Source of the DNA: an uncultured Acidobacteriia bacterium
Lineage (GTDB): Bacteria; Acidobacteriota; Terriglobia; Bryobacterales; Bryobacteraceae
DNA length: 64,000 nucleotides
Assembly (NCBI GenBank): GCA_903851195.1
Contig: CAINNJ010000038.1
Coordinates: 124,001 to 188,000 of the forward strand
Direction of reading: 5' to 3'
Shown here: in pieces, positions 52,293 to 60,208 of the stretch
Numbering within the stretch: position 1 is the first letter of the stretch
Layout of the letters: every line of letters begins with the position of its first letter
Position numbers and translations under genes: made by a program
The notes under the pieces: model-generated
The model's database searches: none
Told to the model about the DNA's origin: nothing
Seen by the model: only the letters and a program-made list of their open reading frames with translations

Positions 52293-55200
52293 CCGATGCT
52301 CCTTTCGCATGTGCCTTTGGCGCGACGTACTCCGGGATGCGAATGTCCAGCGTGGTCCCCTGCCCTGGTTTTGAAGAGTAGGCGTAGGCGCCGCCGAGCA
52401 TCCGAACCCGCTCGACGATGCTGTCCAGACCGAGACCGCGCCGGATTGGCGCATCCGGATCGAACCCGCAACCGTTGTCCGAAATGGTGATGTGGATGAG
52501 GGCCTCTTCGCGCCAGATCTCCAGATTCGCCCGTGTCGCCCGCGCATGCCGGGTAATGTTGCTGATACTCTCCTGGATGACGCGGTAGAGCTTGATCGCG
52601 CCTTCGGGAGTCAGCGCATCGTCGATCGGAGTCACGCTGCTGCCGAACTCGAGACCGGAGGTTTCGGCGGTCTTCTCGATCAGTTCCTCGATTGCCACGG
52701 TGAGGCCTAAGCGATCCAGGTTCGGCGGTCGAAGGTCGTAAGCGATCTTTCGCACTTCCTCGATCGCTTCCCCCGCCGACGTGGCGATCTGGTCGAACTG
52801 TCCCTTCGTCGCATCAGGCTGATTCGCATCCCGCAAACCCAGCGCGGCGCGGTTTTTGATCACCAGAAGCTGCTGACTCAGGCTATCGTGCAGTTCGGCG
52901 GCGATGCGCTTCCGTTCTGCTTCCTGGGATTCGACCAGTTTGCGCGAAAACTCCAGTTGCTGCGTGGTTGCGCGCTCCAATTGCCTCACTTTCCGGCGCC
53001 ACAGCAACCAGGCTGCGAACGCAGTGACGGCCAGGGCGAGGGTCAAAAACCACCGGGTTTGGTAATAAGGCGGCAGGACGACGATGGAGAGAGTGGCCCC
53101 TGCCTGGCTCCAGGCGCCATCGCCGTTGGCTGCAATCACGTGGAAAATATAGTTTCCAGGGGGCAAGTACTGGTAAAACGCGGTCCGGCGCCCGCCCGCT
53201 TCCACCCACGCGGTGTCCAGGTTTTCCAGCCGGTACCGGAAGCGGATCCGCTGTGGCTGGGCCAGGCTGAGTCCCGTATACTGAATCTCCATGCCTCCCG
53301 TTCCGGGTTCCAGGCGCAACCCACCCGCGAGCGGCATCCTCAAGCCCTGAACCATCGCGGATTCGATCACCACCGGGGGTGGCGGCGTGTTGAGCGGCAC
53401 GGTTTCCGGATCGATGCTGACGACGCCATCCTGAGTTGGGAACCAGAGTTTGCCGTCCCGCGCGCGGAAACCGGCAGCGGCGCGGCCGCCGTTGCATTCC
53501 GGATTGAGCATTCCGTCGGACTTGCCGAACGCCATGGTAGTAACAGCCCGGATGCGTCCCGCGGCCAGATCTTCTAACTGGTGGCGGCTGACACGGTAGA
53601 TGCCCTGATTGCTGCTGACCCAGAAGTGATCGTGCAAATCCTCCAGAATCTGAAACGCTCCGTTGCTGAACAATCCGTCCGCGGCGGAGAAGTTGGTAAA
53701 AACGCCGTCGCGCAGACGCGAGATACCGCGATCGTAGGTCCCGAACCAGAGCGTGCCCTGGGCATCTTCGTAGATCGCGCGGACATTGTTGCTGGCGAGT
53801 CCGTCGCGCTCCGTGTACGGGATGAAACGCGAGCCGTTCAGGCGCGCGATACCCTCCGTGCTGCCCGCCCATATCGTTCCATCGCGCGATTGATAAACCA
53901 GTTTGACGTTGTTTCCGGGAAGACCGTCGGCCGTGGTAAAGCGGCGCGGTTGACCGCCATCGTAGCGCACCAGGCCGAATTGCGTGGAAAACCAGAATGC
54001 GCCCGTCTTGTCCTGGTATACGGACCACACCGGAGTGTCAGGAATATTCAGCCGCGGGGTGATATCGGTAAACCGGCCATTTGTGTAGTAACCGGCCCCG
54101 CTGATGAAACTGACCCAGAGCCGTCCGTCGCGATCCTCATATAAGCCCTGTACGTTATAGAATTGCTGCGGGATACGAAGAGAACGGAGGACCCGCCCGG
54201 CCCGAATCCGGGTGATATCGCGTTCGGTGCCTGCCCAAATGTCACCTTTGTGATCTTCCAGAATCGGATAGACATTCCTTGCCGGCAAACCTGCCGCGGT
54301 CGAAATGCAGGAAACCTCCCGCGGCCGCAGCCTGTTCAGGCCGTTTGCCGGCGTGCCGACCCAGAAGGTGCCTTCGCGGTCCTGAAAAAAGCTCTGGGTG
54401 TCGTTGCTCGAAAGACCATCCGCTTTGCCGAAACAACGAAAGCGGCCGTTCTCCATGCGGCAAACGCCGCCTCCTCCGACCAGCCAGACGTGGCCGTCGC
54501 GATCGTGAGCGATTTCGAGAATCCGCTCCGCGGGGACGCCGTCTTTTCGCCGGTACGCCGTCAGACCGTCGTTGGTCAGCCGGTAAACGACGCCGAACTG
54601 GGCGAGCCACAAGGCCCCGTCGGGAGTTTCGTGCATGACGGGCGGAGCCAATGGATACAGAGTCAGGTCGGCGGGCAAACGGATCCGGGTTTCGCGTCCG
54701 CCGGCCGTTTTGTTCAGGAACGGATAATCCCACCGCCAGACCACTCCGCTCGGCGAAACATACTCCTTTTGATTGGTTCTCCTCTCACGAATCGCCTCCA
54801 CGGTGTCGTTCCGCAAGCGGAAGGATTTCGACGACGTCTCGACGAACAGCGACCCGTCGAGGTGCGTTCCCATCGTGAGAATGGTGTCGTCCGGCACTCC
54901 GGCGGCGACCGTGAACGCGCGAAAGCGGCCGGCGCGGTAACGCACGAGTCCGACTGCCGTATCCATGGCGGCCCAAAGTGCGCCGTCGGGAGCGGTGAAC
55001 ATCAGCGTGAAGCGGTTCGAAGGCAACTCCGGATTGCTGGCGCGATTGAACACCGTAAAACGCAGGCCATCGAAGCGGACCAGGCCGTCGTACGTGCTGA
55101 ACCATAAATATCCGTCGGATGTCTGCCGGACGGACAGAACGGAGTTTTGGGGCAGTCCGTTCTCGGCGGTCCAGGAATCGACGACAAATTGCGCGCGCGC

Positions 55201-55374
55201 CGGCGGCGTCAGGAAGAAGGCGGCGAGGATCGAAATCGCAGGGAAAGCAGTTATGGCGAATCTGTGTGAGGGTCGGGCGGGGCAGTCCGGCTCAGCGCCG
55301 GGGTTCGGGGAGTCAGGTCGGAGCGGGGCCGCCGTGCCGGCTCTGGGTGGATTTATCACTGGCCTGATACCCAA
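52282..55374 (-). CDS. propeller-sensor histidine kinase (HisKA_3)
   Basis: About 1030 residues. A signal or anchor (FAITAFPAISILAAFFLTPP) precedes roughly fourteen two-component-regulator propeller units at 60-690 (WTAENGLPQNSVLSVRQTSDGYLWFSTYDGLVRFDG; GLASNNVRAIYEDAQGTLWFGTYDRGISRL). A Y_Y_Y domain follows at about 710-780, a membrane helix (WFLTLALAVTAFAAWLLW), then HisKA_3 (RKRIAAELHDSLSQQLLVIKNR) and HATPase (NISDNGCGFD-like TISDNGCGFD, GLGLDSIVERV). The topology places the propellers in the periplasm, as in SusR-like glycan sensors but without the fused regulator. The start (TTG 55374 or GTG 55359) is uncertain. Confidence 0.9.
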   Translation of the reverse strand: MGIRPVINPPRAGTAAPLRPDSPNPGAEPDCPARPSHRFAITAFPAISILAAFFLTPPARAQFVVDSWTAENGLPQNSVLSVRQTSDGYLWFSTYDGLVRFDGLRFTVFNRASNPELPSNRFTLMFTAPDGALWAAMDTAVGLVRYRAGRFRAFTVAAGVPDDTILTMGTHLDGSLFVETSSKSFRLRNDTVEAIRERRTNQKEYVSPSGVVWRWDYPFLNKTAGGRETRIRLPADLTLYPLAPPVMHETPDGALWLAQFGVVYRLTNDGLTAYRRKDGVPAERILEIAHDRDGHVWLVGGGGVCRMENGRFRCFGKADGLSSNDTQSFFQDREGTFWVGTPANGLNRLRPREVSCISTAAGLPARNVYPILEDHKGDIWAGTERDITRIRAGRVLRSLRIPQQFYNVQGLYEDRDGRLWVSFISGAGYYTNGRFTDITPRLNIPDTPVWSVYQDKTGAFWFSTQFGLVRYDGGQPRRFTTADGLPGNNVKLVYQSRDGTIWAGSTEGIARLNGSRFIPYTERDGLASNNVRAIYEDAQGTLWFGTYDRGISRLRDGVFTNFSAADGLFSNGAFQILEDLHDHFWVSSNQGIYRVSRHQLEDLAAGRIRAVTTMAFGKSDGMLNPECNGGRAAAGFRARDGKLWFPTQDGVVSIDPETVPLNTPPPPVVIESAMVQGLRMPLAGGLRLEPGTGGMEIQYTGLSLAQPQRIRFRYRLENLDTAWVEAGGRRTAFYQYLPPGNYIFHVIAANGDGAWSQAGATLSIVVLPPYYQTRWFLTLALAVTAFAAWLLWRRKVRQLERATTQQLEFSRKLVESQEAERKRIAAELHDSLSQQLLVIKNRAALGLRDANQPDATKGQFDQIATSAGEAIEEVRKIAYDLRPPNLDRLGLTVAIEELIEKTAETSGLEFGSSVTPIDDALTPEGAIKLYRVIQESISNITRHARATRANLEIWREEALIHITISDNGCGFDPDAPIRRGLGLDSIVERVRMLGGAYAYSSKPGQGTTLDIRIPEYVAPKAHAKGASGGG

Positions 55375-55456
55375 TCATCTTAATAAAGAGGGGCGGCCGG
55401 TCCCGCTCAGGGAGCGGCTTTTGGTGGCTTTTGGCAACAACGCGCGATAAGATGCG

Positions 55457-55503
55457 AATGGTGGGCGCGCAGGGACTCGAACCCCGGACCTCCTGCGTGT
55501 GAA
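55457..55503 (-). repeat. tRNA-Val(CAC) 3' fragment, left attachment-site copy
   Basis: On the minus strand it begins at anticodon-loop position 32 (TTCACAC, anticodon CAC), followed by stem GCAGG, variable loop, T-arm with TTCGAGT, acceptor strand CGCGCCC, A73 and encoded CCA (ending at 55459). The 5' half is absent: the preceding bases cannot pair with GCAGG. It is identical to 59947-59993, and divergence begins exactly at the anticodon loop, as expected of a tyrosine-recombinase crossover. Confidence 0.85.
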
Positions 55504-55620
55504 GCCTGCAAGGGGGCAGTTTTGTTTTCCATTCTTTCTATGGCGTTCTCTGTTTTTTCAACAACTTGGGGCATCTGCTCTTTGCTCGCGCAGCAACGTC
55601 AATGGGATCAATAGATGGGG

Positions 55621-55642
55621 TTTTGATACGGTTCTGATACGG
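55621..55642. repeat. tandem 11-bp repeat, possible arm-type site (left)
   Basis: TTTTGATACGG followed by TTCTGATACGG, 117 bp inside the left tRNA fragment. The same tandem occurs inside the right end (59767-59788) in the same orientation. Confidence 0.6.
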
Positions 55643-55698
55643 CGAGGTTCTGGTCTCCGGCTCTCGGTGATCAATCAGGATTTCAGCAATTAAGCACA

Positions 55699-58092
55699 TC
55701 ATGAACACGACTCCTGCTGCTTCAATGCAGCCTCACTAACTTTGTAGCCCATATCAGCGTAACCTTTCAGTCGGCGATCATACATTCGAACCAGCATCCG
55801 AACATTCGGATCGACGTAGTCGTATACCTCAACTGTGCGTTTTGCGTCGTGCAGTCGGTGCAGGCGACCAACGTACTGCTGCAGTGTGCCTTTCCAGGAA
55901 ATCGGCATAGCGAGGAACAGCGTGTCTAGCCGTGCGTCGTCGAATCCCTCGCCAATGTAACTGCCCGTGGCGAGGATGACGCGCTGCTCTGTTTCCGGAA
56001 TCGACGCCAGTTGCTCCGCCAGCGCCCGACGCTGCTTCTTCCCGAGACCGCCTTTCAGAATCAGAATATTTTTTACGAGTCCAGTTAGCTTTTCCGCAAA
56101 GACGGCGAGATGTTCTGTGCGCCCGGTCAAGAGAAGCGGCGAACGGCCGGACAGCACAGCACGGGTCAGATCCGACGCGATCAACTGATTACGGGCACCG
56201 TCGCCCACGAGGCCGGCATAAACTTCCTGAATCGTGATGTCGTCGATGCCGTCACCCATCCGGAAATCGGTCGTTCGCGGTATCACAACGTGTTCGAAGG
56301 GAGTCGATTCCGTCATCGTCCGGGCGCTCATCCGGTACCGAATCGGTCCACATTGCATGTAGATGATCGGGTGGTGACCGTCTTTGCGCGTTGGCGTCGC
56401 TGTCAGCCCGACGACATACTTCGCTTTCACCTCGCGGAGCACTTTCTCGAACGTGACCGCGGATAGATGATGACACTCATCCACGACGACGTGGCCGTAC
56501 TCCGCAACAAGGTCCTTGACCACATGATCGTGGTAAAGGCTCTGGATCACGGCAACATCGAGCCTGCCCGACCGTTTTGTGCTCCCGCCGCCAATCTGGC
56601 CGATCTGATCGATGGGCAAGCTCAGAAACATCGCGAGCCGTTCGCGCCACTGGTCAAGCAGTTGTTGGCGGTGGACAAGGACGAGCGTTGACACGTTCCG
56701 GTTCGCGATCAGCCAGGCAGCTACAGCGGTCTTTCCAAACGCCGTCGGAGCGCATACGACTCCATCGTCGTAAGCGATAACCGCCTGCACCGCCTGTATC
56801 TGCTTATCTCGCAGGGTGCCATGAAATCCGAAGTTCACGTCCGGCCCGGCGTAGCGTTCATCCCGCAGGTTGGGCTTGATCGAATGACTTTCGAGAACAG
56901 CGGTTAAGTCCGCCAAGCAACCACGAGGAAGCGCGACAAACCCGGACACATCTTCACCGCAGAAGATGACACGAGGCTTTCCGTACGTCGAAAGACGCAT
57001 CGACTGGGTCCTGTAAAACTCCGGATTCTGAAATGCGGCGATGCGAAGCACCCGGTTCAACATCGCCGGCGGAAGTCCGGCCTTGTCAACATAAATCAGA
57101 TTCGACCGAACGATGTTAACGGTCTTCGGAAAAGGACCCTGTATCTTTTTTGCTGATCCGCTTTTTCGTGAGGGTGGTAGTGTCCACGGGTCGGGCTCAC
57201 CTTCATCGTCGGTCGTTGTGGTTCGAACGCCGATGAGGTCGCCTTTGCGAAGAACCTCCGCAACCACGGCTTCAACGGCCGACGCACTGATACGTTTTAC
57301 AGAAGCAAGGAAGGCCCACTGATCCGACCAGGGCTCAAAGCGGCTATCGAGGAACACGCTGTTCCCTGCTTCGCGTGGAACCTTCTGAAGAGGAAGCGCG
57401 ATGAGGTTGCCGAACCCGCCCTTTGGCATAGTGTCCTGATTCGGAAAAAGCCGGTCATAAGAGTCAAGCCCGATCTGGTGGCGGCGCTCCATGGCACGCG
57501 TCAGCAACGCACAGCCGAGTTTTCGCGCAAGCAACGCCGAAACTGAGTTCTCGAAGAAGATCCAGATGTGACCACCCTTGCCCGAGCGTGATCTTTCGAG
57601 CACAGCGGGAATGTTCCATTCTGAGCAGGACTCAAGAAATGCCTGACAGTCTTCCTGCCACGTTGTCTTATCGAAATCAGCAGCCAGCAACCAACAGCTT
57701 TCGTCTCGCAGTAAAGGGTAGATTCCCACGGTAATCTCGCCCTGCAGATGGGCTCGGATTGCCTCGTCGGTTAGCGGGACATGCTTGCGCGTTTCGCGGT
57801 CTACTCTCTGGCGTTCTTCCGGCCGGGCAGCATACCAGGCCTTCCAGTCGCGATCTGACTTCGGCGAGTATCCTTTTCTGCCGTCCGGGCTCTCCCACCT
57901 CACAGCATAGACGTCGTCACGGCCTCGAAACAGTTCGCGAAATAACCGGATCTTCGCCTCCGGCGAGAACCGTCGGGGTTCAAGGGTTTCAATGAGGACG
58001 GGGGGATCGGGTGGAATTTCAATTCCATTCCTCGTGAGCAGTTCACGGAGGCGACGGTTCTCGTCCCGCAGTCTCCCAAGGTCGTCACCCAT
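55699..58092 (-). CDS. TOTE-type archaeo-eukaryotic primase fused to SF2 helicase
   Basis: 797 residues. A coiled-coil start (LGRLRDENRRLRELLTRNG) leads into a primase domain at about 40-320 with catalytic acidic motif LLAADFDKTTW and LERSRSGKGGHIWIFFE (sxH), then DSYDRLFPNQDTMPKGGFGNLIALPLQ. The helicase occupies about 430-780: Walker A APTAFGKTAVAAW, motif II VVVDECHH, motif III GLTATPTRKDG, motif VI QQYVGRLHR. The family is tied to TOTE conflict elements. It follows AbiEii with a TGATG overlap, so it is translated from the same mRNA. It probably acts on foreign or replicating DNA; this is inference. Confidence 0.87.
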   Translation of the reverse strand: MGDDLGRLRDENRRLRELLTRNGIEIPPDPPVLIETLEPRRFSPEAKIRLFRELFRGRDDVYAVRWESPDGRKGYSPKSDRDWKAWYAARPEERQRVDRETRKHVPLTDEAIRAHLQGEITVGIYPLLRDESCWLLAADFDKTTWQEDCQAFLESCSEWNIPAVLERSRSGKGGHIWIFFENSVSALLARKLGCALLTRAMERRHQIGLDSYDRLFPNQDTMPKGGFGNLIALPLQKVPREAGNSVFLDSRFEPWSDQWAFLASVKRISASAVEAVVAEVLRKGDLIGVRTTTTDDEGEPDPWTLPPSRKSGSAKKIQGPFPKTVNIVRSNLIYVDKAGLPPAMLNRVLRIAAFQNPEFYRTQSMRLSTYGKPRVIFCGEDVSGFVALPRGCLADLTAVLESHSIKPNLRDERYAGPDVNFGFHGTLRDKQIQAVQAVIAYDDGVVCAPTAFGKTAVAAWLIANRNVSTLVLVHRQQLLDQWRERLAMFLSLPIDQIGQIGGGSTKRSGRLDVAVIQSLYHDHVVKDLVAEYGHVVVDECHHLSAVTFEKVLREVKAKYVVGLTATPTRKDGHHPIIYMQCGPIRYRMSARTMTESTPFEHVVIPRTTDFRMGDGIDDITIQEVYAGLVGDGARNQLIASDLTRAVLSGRSPLLLTGRTEHLAVFAEKLTGLVKNILILKGGLGKKQRRALAEQLASIPETEQRVILATGSYIGEGFDDARLDTLFLAMPISWKGTLQQYVGRLHRLHDAKRTVEVYDYVDPNVRMLVRMYDRRLKGYADMGYKVSEAALKQQESCS

Positions 58093-58922
58093 CAGGATCC
58101 CCCGGCTTGCCTCAGTTTCCCGACTACATCGCGAAAACGAACTTCGATGGCCGCTGGGGTCGTGATCGGAAATTCAAGTTCTTTTGCCAGCGACTCGAGT
58201 TCCGGATACCACTCGCGAGGAAACACAATCCCTGGCGGGAATTCATGTGTGGCACGTTCGCGAAAGATCCGCCGGGATGCTTCCGCCGCCGCTGCATAGT
58301 CTAATTCGGACAGCAGATCGACCAGCAGGATATCCAGCACGTCCCTTGCTCGGCCCGCGGAGAAAGGGCCGGTGCAGGCGTGTAGCTTTTGAGCGATCTG
58401 CTCCGCGAGGTTCAGACAGCGAACAGGAGAGACTATCGGTATGTTCAGCTCCAGCAGACCTCGGACACCTGGTTCGATCAGGTCGATCTGTTCGGAGGAG
58501 GCCGGTCCCAAATCTACCTCGATCGTCTGCCAGGATCGCGTTCGGTACTGGACCGAGACCTGAACGCGGATGGTATCAGCCTGTTCCATGTCCCGGGTCT
58601 GAGCTTTAACGCGGAACGTGAACTGATCAAATCCGAGGCGCAGCGCCGCAGACAATGCCTGAAGCCGACCTGCCCGGGTGCCTTCGATTCCGAGGTCAAG
58701 ATCTTTCGTGGCGCGAGCACGTTGCGCAAACCGCAATTCCATGGCGACGCCGCCTTTGAGATAGTAGCCGCCGAGAACGCTTTCTGAAAGGGCTCTTTCC
58801 AGCACTCCGCACAAAGCCAGAAAGGAAACCCACCGGCGTAATCTTTCCTGATCGATACCCTGTTCTCTGGCGACGCGCGCCAGCCGTTTCTCGAGTCTTT
58901 CTGTTGGTCCTGGAAGAGTCAT
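58092..58922 (-). CDS. abiEii: AbiEii/AbiGii family nucleotidyltransferase toxin
   Basis: 276 residues. The nucleotidyltransferase core is YYLKGGVAMELRF followed by RATKDLDLGI (GG and DxD-type metal ligands), with the third Asp likely in IEVDLGPAS. The family motif LAEQIAQKLHACTGPFSAGRARDVLDILLV follows. In characterised AbiE systems the enzyme transfers nucleotides to tRNA or a similar target and arrests growth until phage abort. ATG overlaps the AbiEi stop (ATGA) and its stop overlaps the helicase start. Confidence 0.9.
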   Translation of the reverse strand: MTLPGPTERLEKRLARVAREQGIDQERLRRWVSFLALCGVLERALSESVLGGYYLKGGVAMELRFAQRARATKDLDLGIEGTRAGRLQALSAALRLGFDQFTFRVKAQTRDMEQADTIRVQVSVQYRTRSWQTIEVDLGPASSEQIDLIEPGVRGLLELNIPIVSPVRCLNLAEQIAQKLHACTGPFSAGRARDVLDILLVDLLSELDYAAAAEASRRIFRERATHEFPPGIVFPREWYPELESLAKELEFPITTPAAIEVRFRDVVGKLRQAGGS

Positions 58923-59539
58923 GCTTCGCCTGGTTCCATTTGCGTCGGGTGGCTACTCTGGCGTAGCGCAACAATATGGCGCTCGACCTCACGGCGGAGA
59001 GTTCTTGCTTCCGCGGCATCGATATATCCTTCGCGTCGGGCATCCGAAATGGCCTGTCGGATCAGATCCAGGCGGGCGCCGGATTCCAGCAGATCGCGAA
59101 CGGTTCTGCTGACCGTTGTGACCGGAACCCCTTCGTGAATTGCGATGTCTTTGGCTTCCAGATCGCTCTGGTGAAGGACGATACCCTTGGGGTGCTCGCG
59201 TCGAAGGCGTGCGGTCCGGGGGACAGTCAAGTGGATGACGTCGGGACTTGCGTCGGAGATTCCGTAGACGCTGAGCGCGGAGGCGTGGGAGATCGCCACT
59301 TCCTGAGGCCCGCGGTTGGCTTTCGCCCACAGCACGATCTCAAGATATTGCGAGAAGCGGCCCGCGTTGCGCCAGGGGATCCGGTATACGCCTCGCGCGG
59401 TGCGCTCAATACGACCTCGTTGGACGAGGCGGGCGAGAACTGAGTCGGTGAATCCGGAGTGACGGGCCTGTCCTGCCGTCACGAGCCCGTCGTGCTCTTC
59501 GGCCATCAAGGCCAATTCCTCAAGACGCGATCGCGGCAT
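58919..59539 (-). CDS. abiEi: AbiEi antitoxin and operon repressor
   Basis: About 206 residues. An N-terminal winged helix (RLEELALMAEEHDGLVTAGQARHSGFTDSVLARLVQRGRIERTARGVYRIP) and the C-terminal antitoxin domain (VAISHASALSVYGISDASPDVIHLTVPRTARLRR; IHEGVPVTTVSRTVRDLLE) match AbiEi. ATG 59539 is preferred: a promoter -10 overlaps the other ATG at 59551, and its transcript would start about at 59540, giving a nearly leaderless mRNA. The family neutralises AbiEii and represses its promoter through inverted repeats. Confidence 0.9.
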   Translation of the reverse strand: MPRSRLEELALMAEEHDGLVTAGQARHSGFTDSVLARLVQRGRIERTARGVYRIPWRNAGRFSQYLEIVLWAKANRGPQEVAISHASALSVYGISDASPDVIHLTVPRTARLRREHPKGIVLHQSDLEAKDIAIHEGVPVTTVSRTVRDLLESGARLDLIRQAISDARREGYIDAAEARTLRREVERHIVALRQSSHPTQMEPGEA

Positions 59540-59542
59540 AGC

Positions 59543-59575
59543 CAATATCATTCCATAATTGAACTATATTGACAA
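59543..59575 (-). promoter_or_regulatory. abiE promoter with inverted-repeat operator
   Basis: Minus-strand TTGTCA (59575-59570), 17 bp, AATGAT (59552-59547). Inverted arms CAATAT (59543-59548) and ATATTG (59566-59571) are separated by 17 bp and bracket the promoter core, the layout expected of an AbiEi operator. Confidence 0.55.
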
Positions 59576-59766
59576 GCCCTCTCGTGCCTTCCCACCGACA
59601 ACCGCAGGGCCGGGAGGTACATCAGCAGTTCGGGACCGAGGACGTTCAGTAATGCCGCCAACGGCATCATTTGACATCGGTTACAGGTATGGGCCACCGT
59701 ATCATAACCGGCGCTGGCAGAGCATCCGGAGTCGGGTAAACAGTTGAGGATATTGAGGAATCGGGA

Positions 59767-59788
59767 TTTTGATACGGTTTTGATACGG
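59767..59788. repeat. tandem 11-bp repeat, possible arm-type site (right)
   Basis: Two perfect copies of TTTTGATACGG end to end, 158 bp inside the right tRNA fragment; 21 of 22 bases match the left tandem at 55621-55642. Confidence 0.6.
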
Positions 59789-59946
59789 CGGGTTCAGCCC
59801 GGAAAACGACACGGACTGCAACGCGATGAATCCAATGCATTTCTGCTCAGGGACAAGGGAGTTTTTTCTCAACGCGACTGCTCGAAAAGCAGCCGCTCCG
59901 CCGCTCCGGTATTAGGGGTACCGATACCGCATAAACTACTGAAAAC

Positions 59947-59993
59947 AATGGTGGGCGCGCAGGGACTCGAACCCCGGACCTCCTGCGTGTGAA
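59947..59993 (-). repeat. tRNA-Val(CAC) 3' fragment, right attachment-site copy
   Basis: Identical to 55457-55503 over 47 bp, again beginning at anticodon-loop position 32 and ending past the CCA (59949). The 5' half is missing, so this is an internal junction between two elements rather than the functional tRNA gene. Confidence 0.85.
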
Positions 59994-60208
59994 TTCATCA
60001 TTCATCCCCTATATTGCTGATTCTTTTAGCCGCCACCTCCTGTTTGTTCGGCCTGTTCGCATCTCTCCGGCGCTTAACGCACAACATTCTGAACAACTTT
60101 TTGCCAATGAGACCGGAAGGCGAGTGTGTCGCGTGAGAACCCGCTTTCCTGTGGTTTGGCGCGATCGCGTCCCTCTCGCAAGCTGACCAAACGACCCGGA
60201 GTATCGCA

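Larger units (their letters stand above)
55375..55698. other. island left junction, gap between kinase and helicase genes
   Basis: 324 bp without a real gene. It holds the tRNA-Val 3' fragment (55457-55503), a hairpin CCGCT-CAGGG-AGCGG (about 55408-55422) in the chromosomal flank that may be the old tRNA terminator, and the TTTTGATACGG repeats (55621-55642). The small open frames across it show no family signature. Confidence 0.6.
55457..59993. mobile_element. 4.5-kb tRNA-bounded defence element without integrase
   Basis: Two identical 47-bp direct repeats, each the 3' half of tRNA-Val(CAC), bound the unit. Inside are tandem 11-bp repeats near both ends and one minus-strand operon: AbiEi, AbiEii and a primase-helicase. 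No integrase or transposase is encoded, so mobility would depend on an enzyme supplied in trans, or the integrase has been lost. The second copy also starts a further unit with repA and CRISPR-related genes. Confidence 0.75.
59552..60208. other. inter-element gap between abiE operon and repA
   Basis: 657 bp with no convincing gene. It contains the abiE promoter, the right TTTTGATACGG tandem (59767-59788) and the second tRNA-Val fragment (59947-59993). From 59994 to 60208 I see no structure beyond the approach to the repA start; small open frames there carry no motif. Confidence 0.6.

Noticed and set aside
55400-55430. Terminator of the kinase gene
   Set aside because: The hairpin lies upstream of the kinase start, not after its stop; if functional it would serve the former tRNA transcript.
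55457-55530. A functional tRNA-Val gene
   Set aside because: Only positions 32-76 are present; bases before the anticodon loop cannot form the anticodon stem or D-arm. The same holds for 59947-59993.
55499-55693. Small integrase or transposase gene near the left tRNA fragment
   Set aside because: The short frame shares FDTVLIRR with a frame at 59768 only because of the DNA repeat; there is no catalytic recombinase motif.
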